DNA from: Lachnospiraceae bacterium
Lineage (GTDB): Bacteria > Bacillota > Clostridia > Lachnospirales > Lachnospiraceae
DNA: 64,000 nt
Assembly (NCBI GenBank): GCA_902363665.1
Contig: CABJAW010000008.1
Location: 124,001-188,000 of the forward strand
Direction: 5' to 3'
A program made the position numbers and the translations under genes. Positions 18,615 through 28,060 of this stretch are shown one piece after another. The notes beneath the pieces are model-generated. The model worked only from the letters and a program-made list of their open reading frames with translations. It was not told where the DNA came from and did not search any database. Every line of letters begins with the position of its first letter. Positions within the stretch are counted from its first letter, which is position 1.

Positions 18615-19592
18615 ATGACTATCGAAGAAATGAAACAACGCAAAAAAGAACTCGGCTACACCTGCGCCAGACTCTCCGAGCTGTCCGGTGTCCCCTTAAG
18701 CACCGTCCAGAAAATTTTCAGCGGTGCCACACCGTCTCCCCGCTATGGCACCCTGCTCTCGCTCGAAAGCCTGCTCGCTCCGGACAGCGCCCAGGATACA
18801 GCTGCGCATTCTGGTCGGGCAATCCCGCAGGTTTCCACTGATGCAGCATACCGGACAATGCCTCCCCGGACTGCTTCCGGCAAAACATCCACATCCTCAG
18901 CTTCACAGACCGCCCCCGGTCACGATTTCGCTTCACAGAATTACTCATTCTCCACCGAAGAGCTGACCAGTGCCGGTATGATCGGAGAATCCACCTCGTC
19001 CTATCAGACAAAACAGCAGGGCGATTATACCCTGACCGACTATTACCAGATCCCGGAGGAGCGCCGGGTGGAACTGATCGACGGAGTGATTTATGACATG
19101 ACCACACCTGCCTGCGATCACCAGCTGATTGCCGGTCTGATTTACGCAAAGCTTCTCGCATACGTCAGCGCACACAAGGGCACCTGCCTCCCCATGGTCT
19201 CCCCGGTCGATGTCCAGCTCGACTGTGATCAGAAGACGATGGTGGAGCCGGATGTTCTGGTCATCTGTGACCGCAGCAGAGTCATCCGCCGCTGTGTCTA
19301 CGGTGCCCCGGATTTTGTTGTCGAAATCCTCTCTCCCTTCACGCGCAAAAAGGACGTCACAATCAAGCTGAACAAATATATGAATGCCGGTGTCCGCGAA
19401 TACTGGGTGATCGATCCCATACAGCGTAAGGTACTCGTCTATGATTTCTTTGCCGAAATATATCCCGTGATCTATGGCTTTGACGCAAAAATCCCCGTCG
19501 CCATATGGGACGGGGATTGTGTGATTGATTTTCAGGAGATATCTGATTACATTCACTTTGTCTATGAGAATGATCCGGACGGGACGCGGTAA
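18615..19592 (+). CDS. HTH (XRE-like) – Uma2 family nuclease fusion
   Basis: 325 residues. Residues 1-50 form a lambda-repressor-like helix-turn-helix (MTIEEMKQRKKELGYTCARL, then SELSGVPLSTVQKIFSGATP). A ~80-residue Ser/Thr/Gln-rich linker follows. Residues ~140-320 are a Uma2 (DUF820) domain of the PD-(D/E)XK fold: VELIDGVIYDM, VEPDVLVICD, APDFVVEILSP and YMNAGVREYWVIDP. The catalytic-type acidic residues are kept. Uma2 proteins are putative nucleases of unclear biology. AGGAGG precedes ATG 18615. The stop is 8 bases from convergent clpB. Confidence 0.85.
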   Translation: MTIEEMKQRKKELGYTCARLSELSGVPLSTVQKIFSGATPSPRYGTLLSLESLLAPDSAQDTAAHSGRAIPQVSTDAAYRTMPPRTASGKTSTSSASQTAPGHDFASQNYSFSTEELTSAGMIGESTSSYQTKQQGDYTLTDYYQIPEERRVELIDGVIYDMTTPACDHQLIAGLIYAKLLAYVSAHKGTCLPMVSPVDVQLDCDQKTMVEPDVLVICDRSRVIRRCVYGAPDFVVEILSPFTRKKDVTIKLNKYMNAGVREYWVIDPIQRKVLVYDFFAEIYPVIYGFDAKIPVAIWDGDCVIDFQEISDYIHFVYENDPDGTR

Positions 19593-19599
19593 TTTGTGA

Positions 19600-22206
19600 T
19601 TATCCCGTAATCTTCTCCGGCTCTGCCTTGACTTCTGCTGTCAGCTCTCCATCCTTTACGGTAAAGAGGATCACATCCTCCATGCCTACCTTACCGGACA
19701 GGATCAGCTTTGCAGCCAGTGTCTCCACATTCTTCTGCAGGAAACGCTTCAGCGGACGTGCACCGTACACCGGATCGTAACCGCCATCGATGATGTATTC
19801 CTTCGCAGATGCATCAAGCTCCAGTCTGATATCCTGGTCGGCCAGACGCTTATTCAGGTCTTTCATCATCAGATCGACAATATTGCCGATGTTATCCTTC
19901 GTCAGCGGCTTGAACATGATGATCTCATCCAGACGGTTCAGGAACTCCGGACGGAACGAGCCTCTGAGCTGTTCCATGACCTTATCCTGTGCCTCCTGAC
20001 GGATGCTGCCATCCGGCTCAATGCCATCCAGCAGATACTGTGAACCGATGTTTGAAGTCATGATCAATATCGTGTTCTTGAAGTCTACGGTACGCCCCTG
20101 TGAATCAGTAATCCGGCCATCATCCAGCACCTGAAGCAGGACGTTGAATACATCCGGATGTGCTTTCTCCACCTCATCGAACAGTACGACAGAGTATGGT
20201 TTTCTGCGGACTGCCTCCGTCAGCTGGCCGCCTTCCTCATATCCGACATATCCTGGAGGTGCTCCGATCAGACGGGACACAGAATGCTTCTCCATGTACT
20301 CACTCATGTCGATACGCACCATGTTCTGTTCATCGTCAAACAGGTTCTCCGCCAGTGCCTTGGCAAGCTCCGTCTTGCCGACGCCGGTTGGTCCAAGGAA
20401 CAGGAACGATCCGATCGGCTTGGACGGATCCTTGATTCCTGCTTTGGAACGAAGAATTGCTTCCGTGACTTTCGTCACGCCGTCATCCTGACCGACGACT
20501 CGCTTGTGCAGTTCGTCACCCAGTGCCAGGATTTTAGCACGCTCTCCCTGTGTCAGCTTTGCTACCGGAATACCGGTCCAGCGGGAAATAATCCGCTCGA
20601 TCTCTTCCTCAGTCACACTCTCATGTACCAGGCGCATATCCTCTTTGTGCACGCGCTCTTCCTCGATCTCCAGCTGCTTCTGCAGCTTCGGCAGCTCGCC
20701 ATACTGCAGTTCAGCTGCTTTATTCAGATCATAATTACGCTGTGCCAGCTCGATCTCTTTATTCATTGCTTCGATCTGCTCACGCAGCGTCTGCAGCTTT
20801 TCAACGGATTTCTTCTCGTTGTCCCACTGTGCCTTCTGGCTGTTGAACTGATCACGCAGCTCGGCAAGTTCCTTCTGAAGTGCTTCCAGACGCTCACGGC
20901 TCGGCTTATCTGTTTCCTTTTTCAGAGCTGCCTCCTCAATCTCCATCTGCATGATCTTACGACGCAGCTCATCCAGCTCAGTCGGAAGGGAATCCAGCTC
21001 TGTCTTGATCAGTGCACACGCCTCATCGACCAGGTCGATTGCTTTATCCGGCAGGAATCGGTCACTGATATACCGATGTGACAGTGTTGCCGCTGCCACC
21101 AGTGCACTGTCGGTGATCTTAACACCGTGGAATACTTCATAACGATCCTTCAGGCCACGCAGAATCGAGATCGTATCTTCAACGCTCGGCTCATCGACCA
21201 TAACCGGCTGGAAACGACGCTCCAGCGCCGGGTCTTTTTCGATATACTTACGGTACTCATCCAGAGTGGTGGCACCGATACAATGCAGCTCACCTCTTGC
21301 CAGCATCGGCTTCAACATGTTTCCGGCATCCATTGCGCCGTCTGTCTTGCCCGCGCCGACGATCAGATGCAGCTCATCGATAAACAGGATGATCTCGCCC
21401 TCACTCTTCCGTACCTCTTCCAGTACCGCTTTCAGACGTTCCTCAAACTCACCACGATATTTTGCACCTGCAACCAGTGCACCCATATCCAGCGCGAAGA
21501 TCTTTTTATTCTTCAGTCCTTCCGGTACATCGCCGCGCACAATACGCTGCGCCAGACCTTCTACCGCCGCCGTCTTGCCGACACCTGGTTCACCGATCAG
21601 CACCGGATTGTTTTTTGTCTTTCTTGACAGAATACGGATCACATTCCGGATCTCCGCATCACGTCCAATGACCGGATCAAGCTTCTGGCTTCTTGCCTTT
21701 TCCACCAGATCCTGACCGTATTTATTTAAGGTATCATACGTCGCCTCCGGATTGTCCGTGGTCACACGCTGATTTCCACGCACCGTAGAAAGTGCCTGCA
21801 GAAAACGCTCCTTCGTGATACCGAATTCTTTCAAAAACTGCTTCATCGACGGACTTGGATTGTTCAGAATGGAAAGAAACAGATGCTCAACGGATACGTA
21901 TTCATCTCCCATCTGCTTTGCCACATCCTCCGCACTGACCAGTGCCTTATTCAGATACTGTCCGATGTACGGACTGCCGCCGCTTACCTTTGTCCTGCCA
22001 TTTAATGCCTGCTCCAGCCGGTCTGCGAAATATTCCTTCTGGATCTCCATCTTCTCGATCAGCTTTGCGATCAGACTGTCTTCCTGATGGTACAGTCCAT
22101 ACAGCAGGTGCTCTTCTTCTATCTCCTGGTGACCGAACTGATATGCGACCTTCTCCAGGGTATTTACTGCCTCAATTGATTTCTGTGTAAATTTACTGAT
22201 GTTCAT
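19600..22206 (-). CDS. clpB: Chaperone ClpB (Hsp100 disaggregase)
   Basis: An 868-residue AAA+ disaggregase that works with DnaK to rescue aggregated proteins. Order: Clp N-domain repeats (1-145), NBD1 with Walker A GEPGVGKT (near 205) and IILFIDELH, the long coiled-coil middle domain (~405-525), NBD2 with GPTGVGKT and [11 protein letters not shown], and the small C-terminal domain. The start is ATG 22206, preceded by GGGAGGTG; the frame runs further upstream through the promoter, which is not coding. The mobile element is integrated in its promoter/operator region. Confidence 0.97.
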   Translation of the reverse strand: MNISKFTQKSIEAVNTLEKVAYQFGHQEIEEEHLLYGLYHQEDSLIAKLIEKMEIQKEYFADRLEQALNGRTKVSGGSPYIGQYLNKALVSAEDVAKQMGDEYVSVEHLFLSILNNPSPSMKQFLKEFGITKERFLQALSTVRGNQRVTTDNPEATYDTLNKYGQDLVEKARSQKLDPVIGRDAEIRNVIRILSRKTKNNPVLIGEPGVGKTAAVEGLAQRIVRGDVPEGLKNKKIFALDMGALVAGAKYRGEFEERLKAVLEEVRKSEGEIILFIDELHLIVGAGKTDGAMDAGNMLKPMLARGELHCIGATTLDEYRKYIEKDPALERRFQPVMVDEPSVEDTISILRGLKDRYEVFHGVKITDSALVAAATLSHRYISDRFLPDKAIDLVDEACALIKTELDSLPTELDELRRKIMQMEIEEAALKKETDKPSRERLEALQKELAELRDQFNSQKAQWDNEKKSVEKLQTLREQIEAMNKEIELAQRNYDLNKAAELQYGELPKLQKQLEIEEERVHKEDMRLVHESVTEEEIERIISRWTGIPVAKLTQGERAKILALGDELHKRVVGQDDGVTKVTEAILRSKAGIKDPSKPIGSFLFLGPTGVGKTELAKALAENLFDDEQNMVRIDMSEYMEKHSVSRLIGAPPGYVGYEEGGQLTEAVRRKPYSVVLFDEVEKAHPDVFNVLLQVLDDGRITDSQGRTVDFKNTILIMTSNIGSQYLLDGIEPDGSIRQEAQDKVMEQLRGSFRPEFLNRLDEIIMFKPLTKDNIGNIVDLMMKDLNKRLADQDIRLELDASAKEYIIDGGYDPVYGARPLKRFLQKNVETLAAKLILSGKVGMEDVILFTVKDGELTAEVKAEPEKITG

Positions 22207-22416
22207 AAAGCACACCTCCCAGCTTTCGTGTATAACATAGATACATGAACTGCAGCCGCTCATCACGCCACTTGGGTTATCACCTGTCCCTCCGGATCGC
22301 TGCTTTATGATCGATCCGGTAAGGCAATTACGCTTTAAGCTGCTGCCTGTATATGTGAACTCCGGATGAAAACGGATTTCTATTTCCATCCGCAGGAACT
22401 TTTTTGTTATATTCAG

Positions 22417-22459
22417 ACTATAACATATGTTGTTAGCCACGTCAATAGGTGAGTGCTAA
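22417..22459 (-). promoter_or_regulatory. clpB promoter with CIRCE-like HrcA operator
   Basis: Minus strand -35 TTGACG (22445-22440), 17-bp spacer, -10 TATAGT (22422-22417). Overlapping it is TTAGCACTC-N9-CGTGGCTAA (22459-22433): the first arm is a perfect CIRCE arm, the second keeps only GCTAA of GAGTGCTAA with the right spacing. HrcA control of clpB is therefore likely but one arm is degenerate. Confidence 0.7.
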
Positions 22460-22482
22460 TTATTTTGTGAAGATTTTGTGAA
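22442..22482. other. Left attachment site (clpB side)
   Basis: TCAATAGGTGAGTGCTAATT then ATTTTGTGAAGATTTTGTGAA. It overlaps the clpB -35 box and the perfect CIRCE arm GAGTGCTAA. Confidence 0.85.
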
Positions 22483-22625
22483 GCCTTGATTTTACGGGCT
22501 TCACAGGGATTTTTCACTTACTTTCGCACTCGATTTTCTTGATTTGACCACATTTTTACCACAAATTCTTGGAAAAATATATTCGTCTGATTTTCTTACC
22601 ACATTTTACGACAACGGCTTCTGGT

Positions 22626-23902
22626 TTATACCACAGCAGGTACGGTTTCCGGCAGGTTCATTTTAGACATCTCGTTCTCCACATGAGACTTCTCTGCAAT
22701 ATGATTATAGACATTCATTGTAATCTGTGCATCTGAATGGTCTTCGCTCCGCTACGGTCGGTGCTTAACGGATGTCCACCGGACATCCAGCACCCCATCA
22801 CATACTGCATAACTTTAGGATTGACATTGTTCTCACCCAATCTGGTACATCCCGTATGACGAAGGGTATGCGATGAAATGGGAGGCATCAGCTCCGGCTC
22901 TCGTTTCTCTTCTTCTGCCAGTTTGCTTTCTTTCTTATTATAGGCATTGACAATATTTTTCAGAAAGCTGTTCACTCCCGCTGGCATAATCGGACGTCCA
23001 TGCTTTGTATTGAAGATGAATCCACTGCGTCCACCAATCTCTACATTACTCTACAAACCAAGCATCAGGTTCAGCTCTCTCTGTTTACGGAACGCATCAT
23101 ATACCATCTGTGTCATAGGAATGTCTCTGATTCCTGCATCCGTTTTGGTTTCTGAATCATGGAAACAATATCCTTCATCACCTTCATAATATACAAGCTG
23201 TCCACCTACATGGATCTCCCGATTCTTCATATCCACATCCGACCAGGTTAAGCCGATGGTTTCACTCACTCTCAGGCAAGCCCCAAACATAACCTGCATC
23301 ATTGGAAGATGAGGCTTATACACATTACTCTGTTCAACAAACTTCAGAAGTTTTTCCTGCTGTTCCAGTGTCAGTGCTTCTTTCTCCTTTGCTGGAGCCC
23401 CATAATCTCCAAGTGTTCCTGTTACCGGATTCTTGCGGATAATCCCATCATCCACTGCCAGTTCAAAACTGGGATTCAATAAGCCATAAAGACCTTTGAT
23501 CGTACTGTGTGCCAGTCCTTCATCTGACAATGCGGAAAAGAACATCCTTACGTGAGATGTCTTAAAATCTACAACACGAATGTTTCCCAAAGTATTTCGT
23601 ATCCGGTAGTCCCACATACGGATATAATTCTTTTTCGTTCTTTCCTTGATATTCTTTGTTGCCATGTATCGCTCAAACAACGTATTTACAGTCAGCTTCT
23701 TGACTGAGGCGTCTGTAATAAGCAGATCATCCATATCCTTATTGATCTTCTTTTCCATTTCTCGCAGACTCGCCAGATCAGCTGCATAAACCGAATTACG
23801 CTTTCCGGTAATTTCATCCTTGTAGCGATACTCATAACGTCCATCCGGGCGCTGGTATTCACCTGTTTTTAAATTTCTGCCTTTATTATCTTTTCTTGCC
23901 AT
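22626..23902 (-). pseudogene. int: Tn916-type tyrosine integrase, broken twice
   Basis: The N-terminal domain (KTGEYQRPDGRYEYRYKDEI), core-binding domain and first half of the catalytic domain (ACLRVSETIGLTWSDVD, with the catalytic Arg) read from ATG 23902. An in-frame TAG at 23053-23051 follows LMLGL, and the frame then continues SNVEIGGRSGFIFN. Further on HTLRHTGCTRL (catalytic His/Arg) is followed by a 53-bp insertion (22740-22792) that shifts the frame. The remaining HSDAQITMNVYNHIAEK part with the catalytic Tyr is in another frame, ending at the TAA at 22626. Function is therefore lost. The intact ancestor would be ~405 residues, the Tn916 integrase size. Confidence 0.88.
22740..22792. 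repeat. 53-bp palindromic insertion inside int
   Basis: Removing these 53 bases restores VMGHSDAQITMN in frame. The insert contains the inverted repeat GGATGTCCACCGGACATCC flanked by GTGCT/AGCAC. A homologous piece lies at about 28757-28810. Confidence 0.8.
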
Positions 23903-24132
23903 ATCAATCATTCCTTTCACTTCATTTTTCGTTATTCGGAATGATTTTTGTCCTGTCGGTATCAGTCATTTACTGTCTGATATCTGCTCACAGATTAACA
24001 TAATATTTTATGATTTCCAAGGGTAAATTCCTGCAAAATGCTAATTTTTATCTGCCTTGTTTACAGGAATTTTTCCCTTTTTTACTTTTCATTCCGAAGG
24101 AAAGTTGTTGTATTTTATCCTCTCATCTTTCA

Positions 24133-24327
24133 TTACACTGCCATTGCATCAATATATTTTTTTATCTTATCCACGTTATAAAGAACACGTCTTCCAATAA
24201 TCACTCTTGCTTCTGCATAATCTGCAATTTTCTTTGCAGTTACTTCTCCGCAGGATAACATTGCCATTAATCCTTCAATATCTACCGTCAGACGGTCCTC
24301 AGCCTTATACTCTGTTGTTTTTCTCAT
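24133..24327 (-). CDS. Excisionase-like small DNA-binding protein
   Basis: 64 residues: LTVDIEGLMAMLSCGEVTAK, then KIADYAEARVIIGRRVLYNV and a DKIKKYIDAM tail. This has the layout of a winged-helix excisionase or MerR-like recognition domain as found beside Tn916-type integrases (DUF6462-like). It lies ~230 bases upstream of int on the same strand. GGAGG is 12 bases before ATG 24327. Likely a recombination directionality factor for the element; it appears intact although int is not. Confidence 0.7.
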   Translation of the reverse strand: MRKTTEYKAEDRLTVDIEGLMAMLSCGEVTAKKIADYAEARVIIGRRVLYNVDKIKKYIDAMAV

Positions 24328-24892
24328 GATGCACCTACCTCCTTTCCTCCGTATTCTTCTGCATCACCTCCCAGACAGCGGTTATGTCCGTTGTCAGTAC
24401 ATCTACTTTTTATTTGGATTTCTTACGATGATTTTCCATTCCGTTCAGCGTGTTGGCTTCCATTTGTATATGGCGGTGTCAACGTTACAATTGACCTCTA
24501 TCAGAAATCTTTCTGAATACTGGCAGCTTCTTCGGGGGCATACCAGCCGTTGCCGGAGTATCTTCGGTTTCCACATACTACTCTCTGATACAGCGGTGGA
24601 ATCCTGTGTTACCTTTAAGCCCCGAAAGGCACCCATACAGCTCATTCAATTTTCAAGGTTCAATAATCAAAAGTTTTATAGGTATACATTTTTGTACCTA
24701 TTTCGATTTAATGCCATTATATCCCCCGTTACTGCTAATGTCAATAGCACTTCATGCGTTTTAGGTTCTTTTTTGTACTCTTTTTTATTGATTTTCTGCT
24801 ATCTTGTGTTATAATATGGACAAATAGTTATTCATTTCTTGATTTTACTATCTTCTATGGATGTTTATCAGGACTAATGCAGAGGTGACTTT
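24328..24892. other. Intergenic region between xis-like and XRE genes
   Basis: 565 bases without a supported gene. A 66-codon minus-strand frame (24645-24445) lacks a ribosome binding site. The stretch presumably holds the divergent promoters of the recombination genes and of the XRE regulator; a run ending TGTTATAATATGG near 24818 on plus resembles a -10 box. Confidence 0.4.
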
Positions 24893-25444
24893 ATGAATTT
24901 TAATCTGAAACTAAAAAAAATCCGGACATTCCGGAAAATGACACAAAAAGAACTGTCAGAGAAGATCGGACTGATCGATCAGCATAGAATTGTACAATAT
25001 GAAAAAGGTGTTCGTGTTCCAAAAAAAGATCTGGTTGATAAAATGGCTAAGGCTCTTGATGTTAATCCTTATACCCTCTATGATACCGCTGGACGTGACG
25101 CTTCCGAAATGATGGAACTGCTTTTCTGGCTGGATGAATTTAATCCATCTGCCCTGCATCTGTTTCTTCCTCGGAAATTTCCTGGTGAAAAATGCAATGA
25201 AGTAGCAGACACTTCCGTTTACTATCACGACAATGATAGCTGGCCGGCTCATGCTCCTGTCTGTATGTGGTTTGATTATGGAGTTCTGAATGATTTTCTA
25301 AAAGAATGGGTGGTTCGAATGGATGAACTGAAATCCGGTGTGATTACCAGAGATGAATATTTTGAATGGAAAATCAACTGGCCGTATACCTGTGATGATT
25401 GTGGAAAATATGAACCTAAGAAACAATGGCGAAAAAACTTTTAA
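24893..25444 (+). CDS. XRE-family transcriptional regulator of the element
   Basis: 183 residues. N-terminal helix-turn-helix at ~3-60: LKLKKIRTFRKMTQKELSEK, then DQHRIVQYEKGVRVPKKDLV and MAKALDVNPYTLYD. The C-terminal ~115 residues are of no recognised family and end with a CDDCGKYEP pair of cysteines. AGAGGTGA precedes ATG 24893. The position beside int/xis suggests it represses excision or mobilization genes, as in other Firmicute elements; this is inference. Confidence 0.85.
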   Translation: MNFNLKLKKIRTFRKMTQKELSEKIGLIDQHRIVQYEKGVRVPKKDLVDKMAKALDVNPYTLYDTAGRDASEMMELLFWLDEFNPSALHLFLPRKFPGEKCNEVADTSVYYHDNDSWPAHAPVCMWFDYGVLNDFLKEWVVRMDELKSGVITRDEYFEWKINWPYTCDDCGKYEPKKQWRKNF

Positions 25445-25530
25445 AACTACAAACCGAAAATTTAAAATGGATTTCCGTATATTTAACCTATAAAGTAGAT
25501 ACAAAATCCCAGATGTACAGGTGAACAGAC

Positions 25531-26433
25531 ATGAAAAATATCCATAGCATTGAATTTTATACCGGAAGCAAGGAAGAATTGCTTCCAGATTTTGAAAAAG
25601 ATTTTCCCTATATCGCTTCGAGGGCAGAACTTGACAAGTATATAGGAGGTTATGTACCGTGGCACTGGCACAGGACAGTGGAACTTTTTTATATGGAAAG
25701 CGGCAGCATTGAATATGATACGCCAGGAGGAAAAATATTGTTTCCGGCTGGAAGCGGCGGCATGATAAATCCCAATGTACTCCATATGACAAAAGCAATA
25801 TCGCAGAGAGAAAAGAATATACAGCTACTTCATATTTTCGATGTTTCCTTACTTGCCGGAGAACAGGGAAGCAGGATTGAACAAAAATATATTGCGCCTG
25901 TCATAACAGCCCCGCAGATTGAGGTAATCCCGCTTTTTCCGGGCAATGCAGAAGAAGAAAGAATTTTGAAATTGCTTGCTGCCTCATTTCGTTTATCCAG
26001 TGATGAATTTGGATATGAAATAAAACTGCGGGAAGCCCTAACTGAAATATGGCTCATGCTTTTTGAACTATCTTGCTCTATGCGTGAAAAGAAAGGGGAA
26101 CATAACAAAAGCAACGATAAAATAAAGTTGATGATGATATACATTCATGAACATTACAGAGAAAAAATATCTATTCCGGAACTTGCTGCGGCAGCATATC
26201 TAAGCGAAAGGGAGTGTTATAGAGTGTTCCATGACTGTCTACACATGACACCCGTAGAGTATATAACAACTTATCGTCTACAAATTGCCTGTCAGATGTT
26301 GGCAAAGGGGCAGGAACCTATTACCGTTATCAGCCATGAGTGCGGTTTAGGGAGCAGCAGTTATTTTGGAAAAGTTTTTCGGGAATATGCATATTGTTCA
26401 CCTACAGAATATAGAAAAAAAATGGCAGAATAG
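25531..26433 (+). CDS. AraC-family transcriptional regulator
   Basis: 300 residues. The N-terminal cupin-like sensor covers ~35-130, with VPWHWHRTVELFYMESGSIE (metal- or sugar-pocket style histidines) and LFPAGSGGMINPNVLH. The C-terminal double helix-turn-helix is at ~200-298, with KISIPELAAAAYLSERECYR and GLGSSSYFGKVFREYAYCSP. It starts the cargo block and probably activates the four following genes, which share its strand. The inducer is unknown. Confidence 0.9.
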   Translation: MKNIHSIEFYTGSKEELLPDFEKDFPYIASRAELDKYIGGYVPWHWHRTVELFYMESGSIEYDTPGGKILFPAGSGGMINPNVLHMTKAISQREKNIQLLHIFDVSLLAGEQGSRIEQKYIAPVITAPQIEVIPLFPGNAEEERILKLLAASFRLSSDEFGYEIKLREALTEIWLMLFELSCSMREKKGEHNKSNDKIKLMMIYIHEHYREKISIPELAAAAYLSERECYRVFHDCLHMTPVEYITTYRLQIACQMLAKGQEPITVISHECGLGSSSYFGKVFREYAYCSPTEYRKKMAE

Positions 26434-26531
26434 TGATATGTAATGGCGGAAAAGAAATATTTTTCCTATGTCTTTTGCATTATAATGATACCTGTAAAGT
26501 AAATCAGCAATTTACAGGAGGTGAACGCAAA

Positions 26532-26771
26532 GTGATAAAACTAAACATTCTGAACATGAAAAATTTTTTAGATACTGTCAATGCCTGCATTGGCAAAGTA
26601 TATATGCTCTGCCCGAACGGTAAAAAACAAAACATTAATGGGGAAGAAAAGATACAGGACAGTTTGTGGCGACAATACTTCCAAAACAAAAACTGTCTGT
26701 GTCTTATTTTAGAAATTCCGAATCCAACGGACTATATGAACATTGTTTCGTACTATGCAGGGGATTGCTGA
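26532..26771 (+). CDS. Small conserved protein of the cargo block
   Basis: Not recognised with certainty. 79 residues from a GTG at 26532 preceded by an excellent AGGAGGTGAA site: IKLNILNMKNFLDTVNACIG, then KVYMLCPNGKKQNINGEEKI, ending PTDYMNIVSYYAGDC. The Asn-rich helix followed by strands suggests a compact HPr-like or regulatory fold, but this is a guess. It lies between the AraC and HD genes and is probably co-transcribed with them. Confidence 0.6.
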   Translation: MIKLNILNMKNFLDTVNACIGKVYMLCPNGKKQNINGEEKIQDSLWRQYFQNKNCLCLILEIPNPTDYMNIVSYYAGDC

Positions 26772-26846
26772 TTTGTCTGCAAATATTTCATTATAAAGGG
26801 CCGGGCGTTTTATTTTTCGGCCCCGCCCTTTTGAAAGGAGTTAAAA

Positions 26847-27446
26847 ATGGAGTTGAACCTTCAAACCGCAGAATTGGCATTAAGGGAAGCGTCAGAATCC
26901 AATCCGGGAGCATGGGCAGATCATTCCCGGTTTGTAGCCGAAGCCTGTAAAAACATTGCATCACATTGTAAAGATTTATCTTCTGAACAGGCATATATTT
27001 TCGGGTTATTGCATGATATTGGCCGCTATGCCGGAGTGAGTTCGGAAAGGCATCTGATAGACGGCTATCGGTACTGTATGGAGCGCGGATGGGAAAAAGC
27101 TGCACAAATATGTATATCACACGCATTTATGATTCAGGATATTGCCACATCTATCGGTGTGTTTGATGTTAGTGATGAGGATTACCTGTTTATGAAAGAA
27201 TTTGTTGCAAATGCGGTATATGATGATTATGACCATCTTGTACAATTATGTGACGCATTGGCTATGCCGACGGGATTCTGTCTTTTGGAAAAGAGATTTG
27301 TAGATGTGACAATACGGTACGGTGTTCACACGGCGACAATAGACAGGTGGAAAAGGATTTTAGAGATTAAAGAACAGTTCGAAAATCAGATCGGCTGTTC
27401 TATCTATTCTCTGCTTCCGGGTATTGTGGAAAACAGTTTTCGTTAA
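26847..27446 (+). CDS. HD-domain phosphohydrolase
   Basis: A 199-residue HD protein: WADHSRFVAEACKNIA (first metal His), YIFGLLHDIGRY (the HD pair) and CISHAFMIQD (later His), then LVQLCDALAMPTGF with the last Asp. HD proteins hydrolyse phosphate esters of nucleotides, often ppGpp-like or dNTP. The substrate is not predictable. A GAAAGGAG site lies 6 bases before ATG 26847. It is followed 11 bases later by the acetyltransferase gene. Confidence 0.85.
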   Translation: MELNLQTAELALREASESNPGAWADHSRFVAEACKNIASHCKDLSSEQAYIFGLLHDIGRYAGVSSERHLIDGYRYCMERGWEKAAQICISHAFMIQDIATSIGVFDVSDEDYLFMKEFVANAVYDDYDHLVQLCDALAMPTGFCLLEKRFVDVTIRYGVHTATIDRWKRILEIKEQFENQIGCSIYSLLPGIVENSFR

Positions 27447-27457
27447 GGAGGAATATT

Positions 27458-28060
27458 GTGTATTACGAATCCAGTGATTTTTTGGAAACTGCAGACAGCG
27501 ATACGTTAAAGCAGATTGCCCGCACAAGGGAATTAACAAGGGAATATTATTTTTCTAATTATGGAGATATAGAAAAACGCACTTCTATTCTTCGGGAGCT
27601 GTTGGGTGGAATAGGAGAAAACGTGTTAATCGACACGCCTTTTCATTGTGACTATGGAAAAAATATATTTTTGGGAAATGATGTGATAATCAATATGAAT
27701 TGTACCTTTGTGGATAACAAAACTATCCGAATTGGTGACAGGGTATTGATTGCGTCAAATGTGCAGATATATACATCTTCACATCCTGTCTTGCCACAGG
27801 AAAGGCTTGTGCCGGATTGGATGGAACGTCAGACAACATTTTTCAGAACCTATGCACGTCCGATAGAGATAGAAAACAACGTCTGGATTGGCGGCGGCTG
27901 TATTCTTCTTCCCGGAGTCACTATAGGAGAAAACAGCGTGATAGGGGCTGGAAGCGTAGTTACCCGCCCTGTCCCTCCTAATTGTGTTGCAGTAGGGAAT
28001 CCATGCAGGGTAATACGTTATTTTGATACAGGCAGGGAAAGGTGGCAGCATGAAGTATAA
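27458..28060 (+). CDS. Maltose/galactoside-type O-acetyltransferase
   Basis: A 200-residue left-handed beta-helix acetyltransferase. The N-terminal Mac-type helices are followed by hexapeptide repeats (IFLGNDVIINMNCTFVDNKT) and the catalytic His region YTSSHPVLP. The donor loop is IENNVWIGGGCILLPGVTIG, then ENSVIGAGSVVTRPVPPN. It acetylates a sugar or similar hydroxyl using acetyl-CoA. The start is GTG 27458 after AAGGAGG. The stop overlaps the HAD gene by 11 bases. Confidence 0.9.
   Translation: MYYESSDFLETADSDTLKQIARTRELTREYYFSNYGDIEKRTSILRELLGGIGENVLIDTPFHCDYGKNIFLGNDVIINMNCTFVDNKTIRIGDRVLIASNVQIYTSSHPVLPQERLVPDWMERQTTFFRTYARPIEIENNVWIGGGCILLPGVTIGENSVIGAGSVVTRPVPPNCVAVGNPCRVIRYFDTGRERWQHEV

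Noticed and set aside
20158..21081. 307-codon plus-strand frame inside clpB
   Set aside because: Shadow of clpB; composition is that of an antisense frame, with no start site.
24445..24645. 66-residue minus-strand protein between xis-like and XRE genes
   Set aside because: No ribosome binding site, and no recognisable fold; kept only as a note in the intergenic entry.
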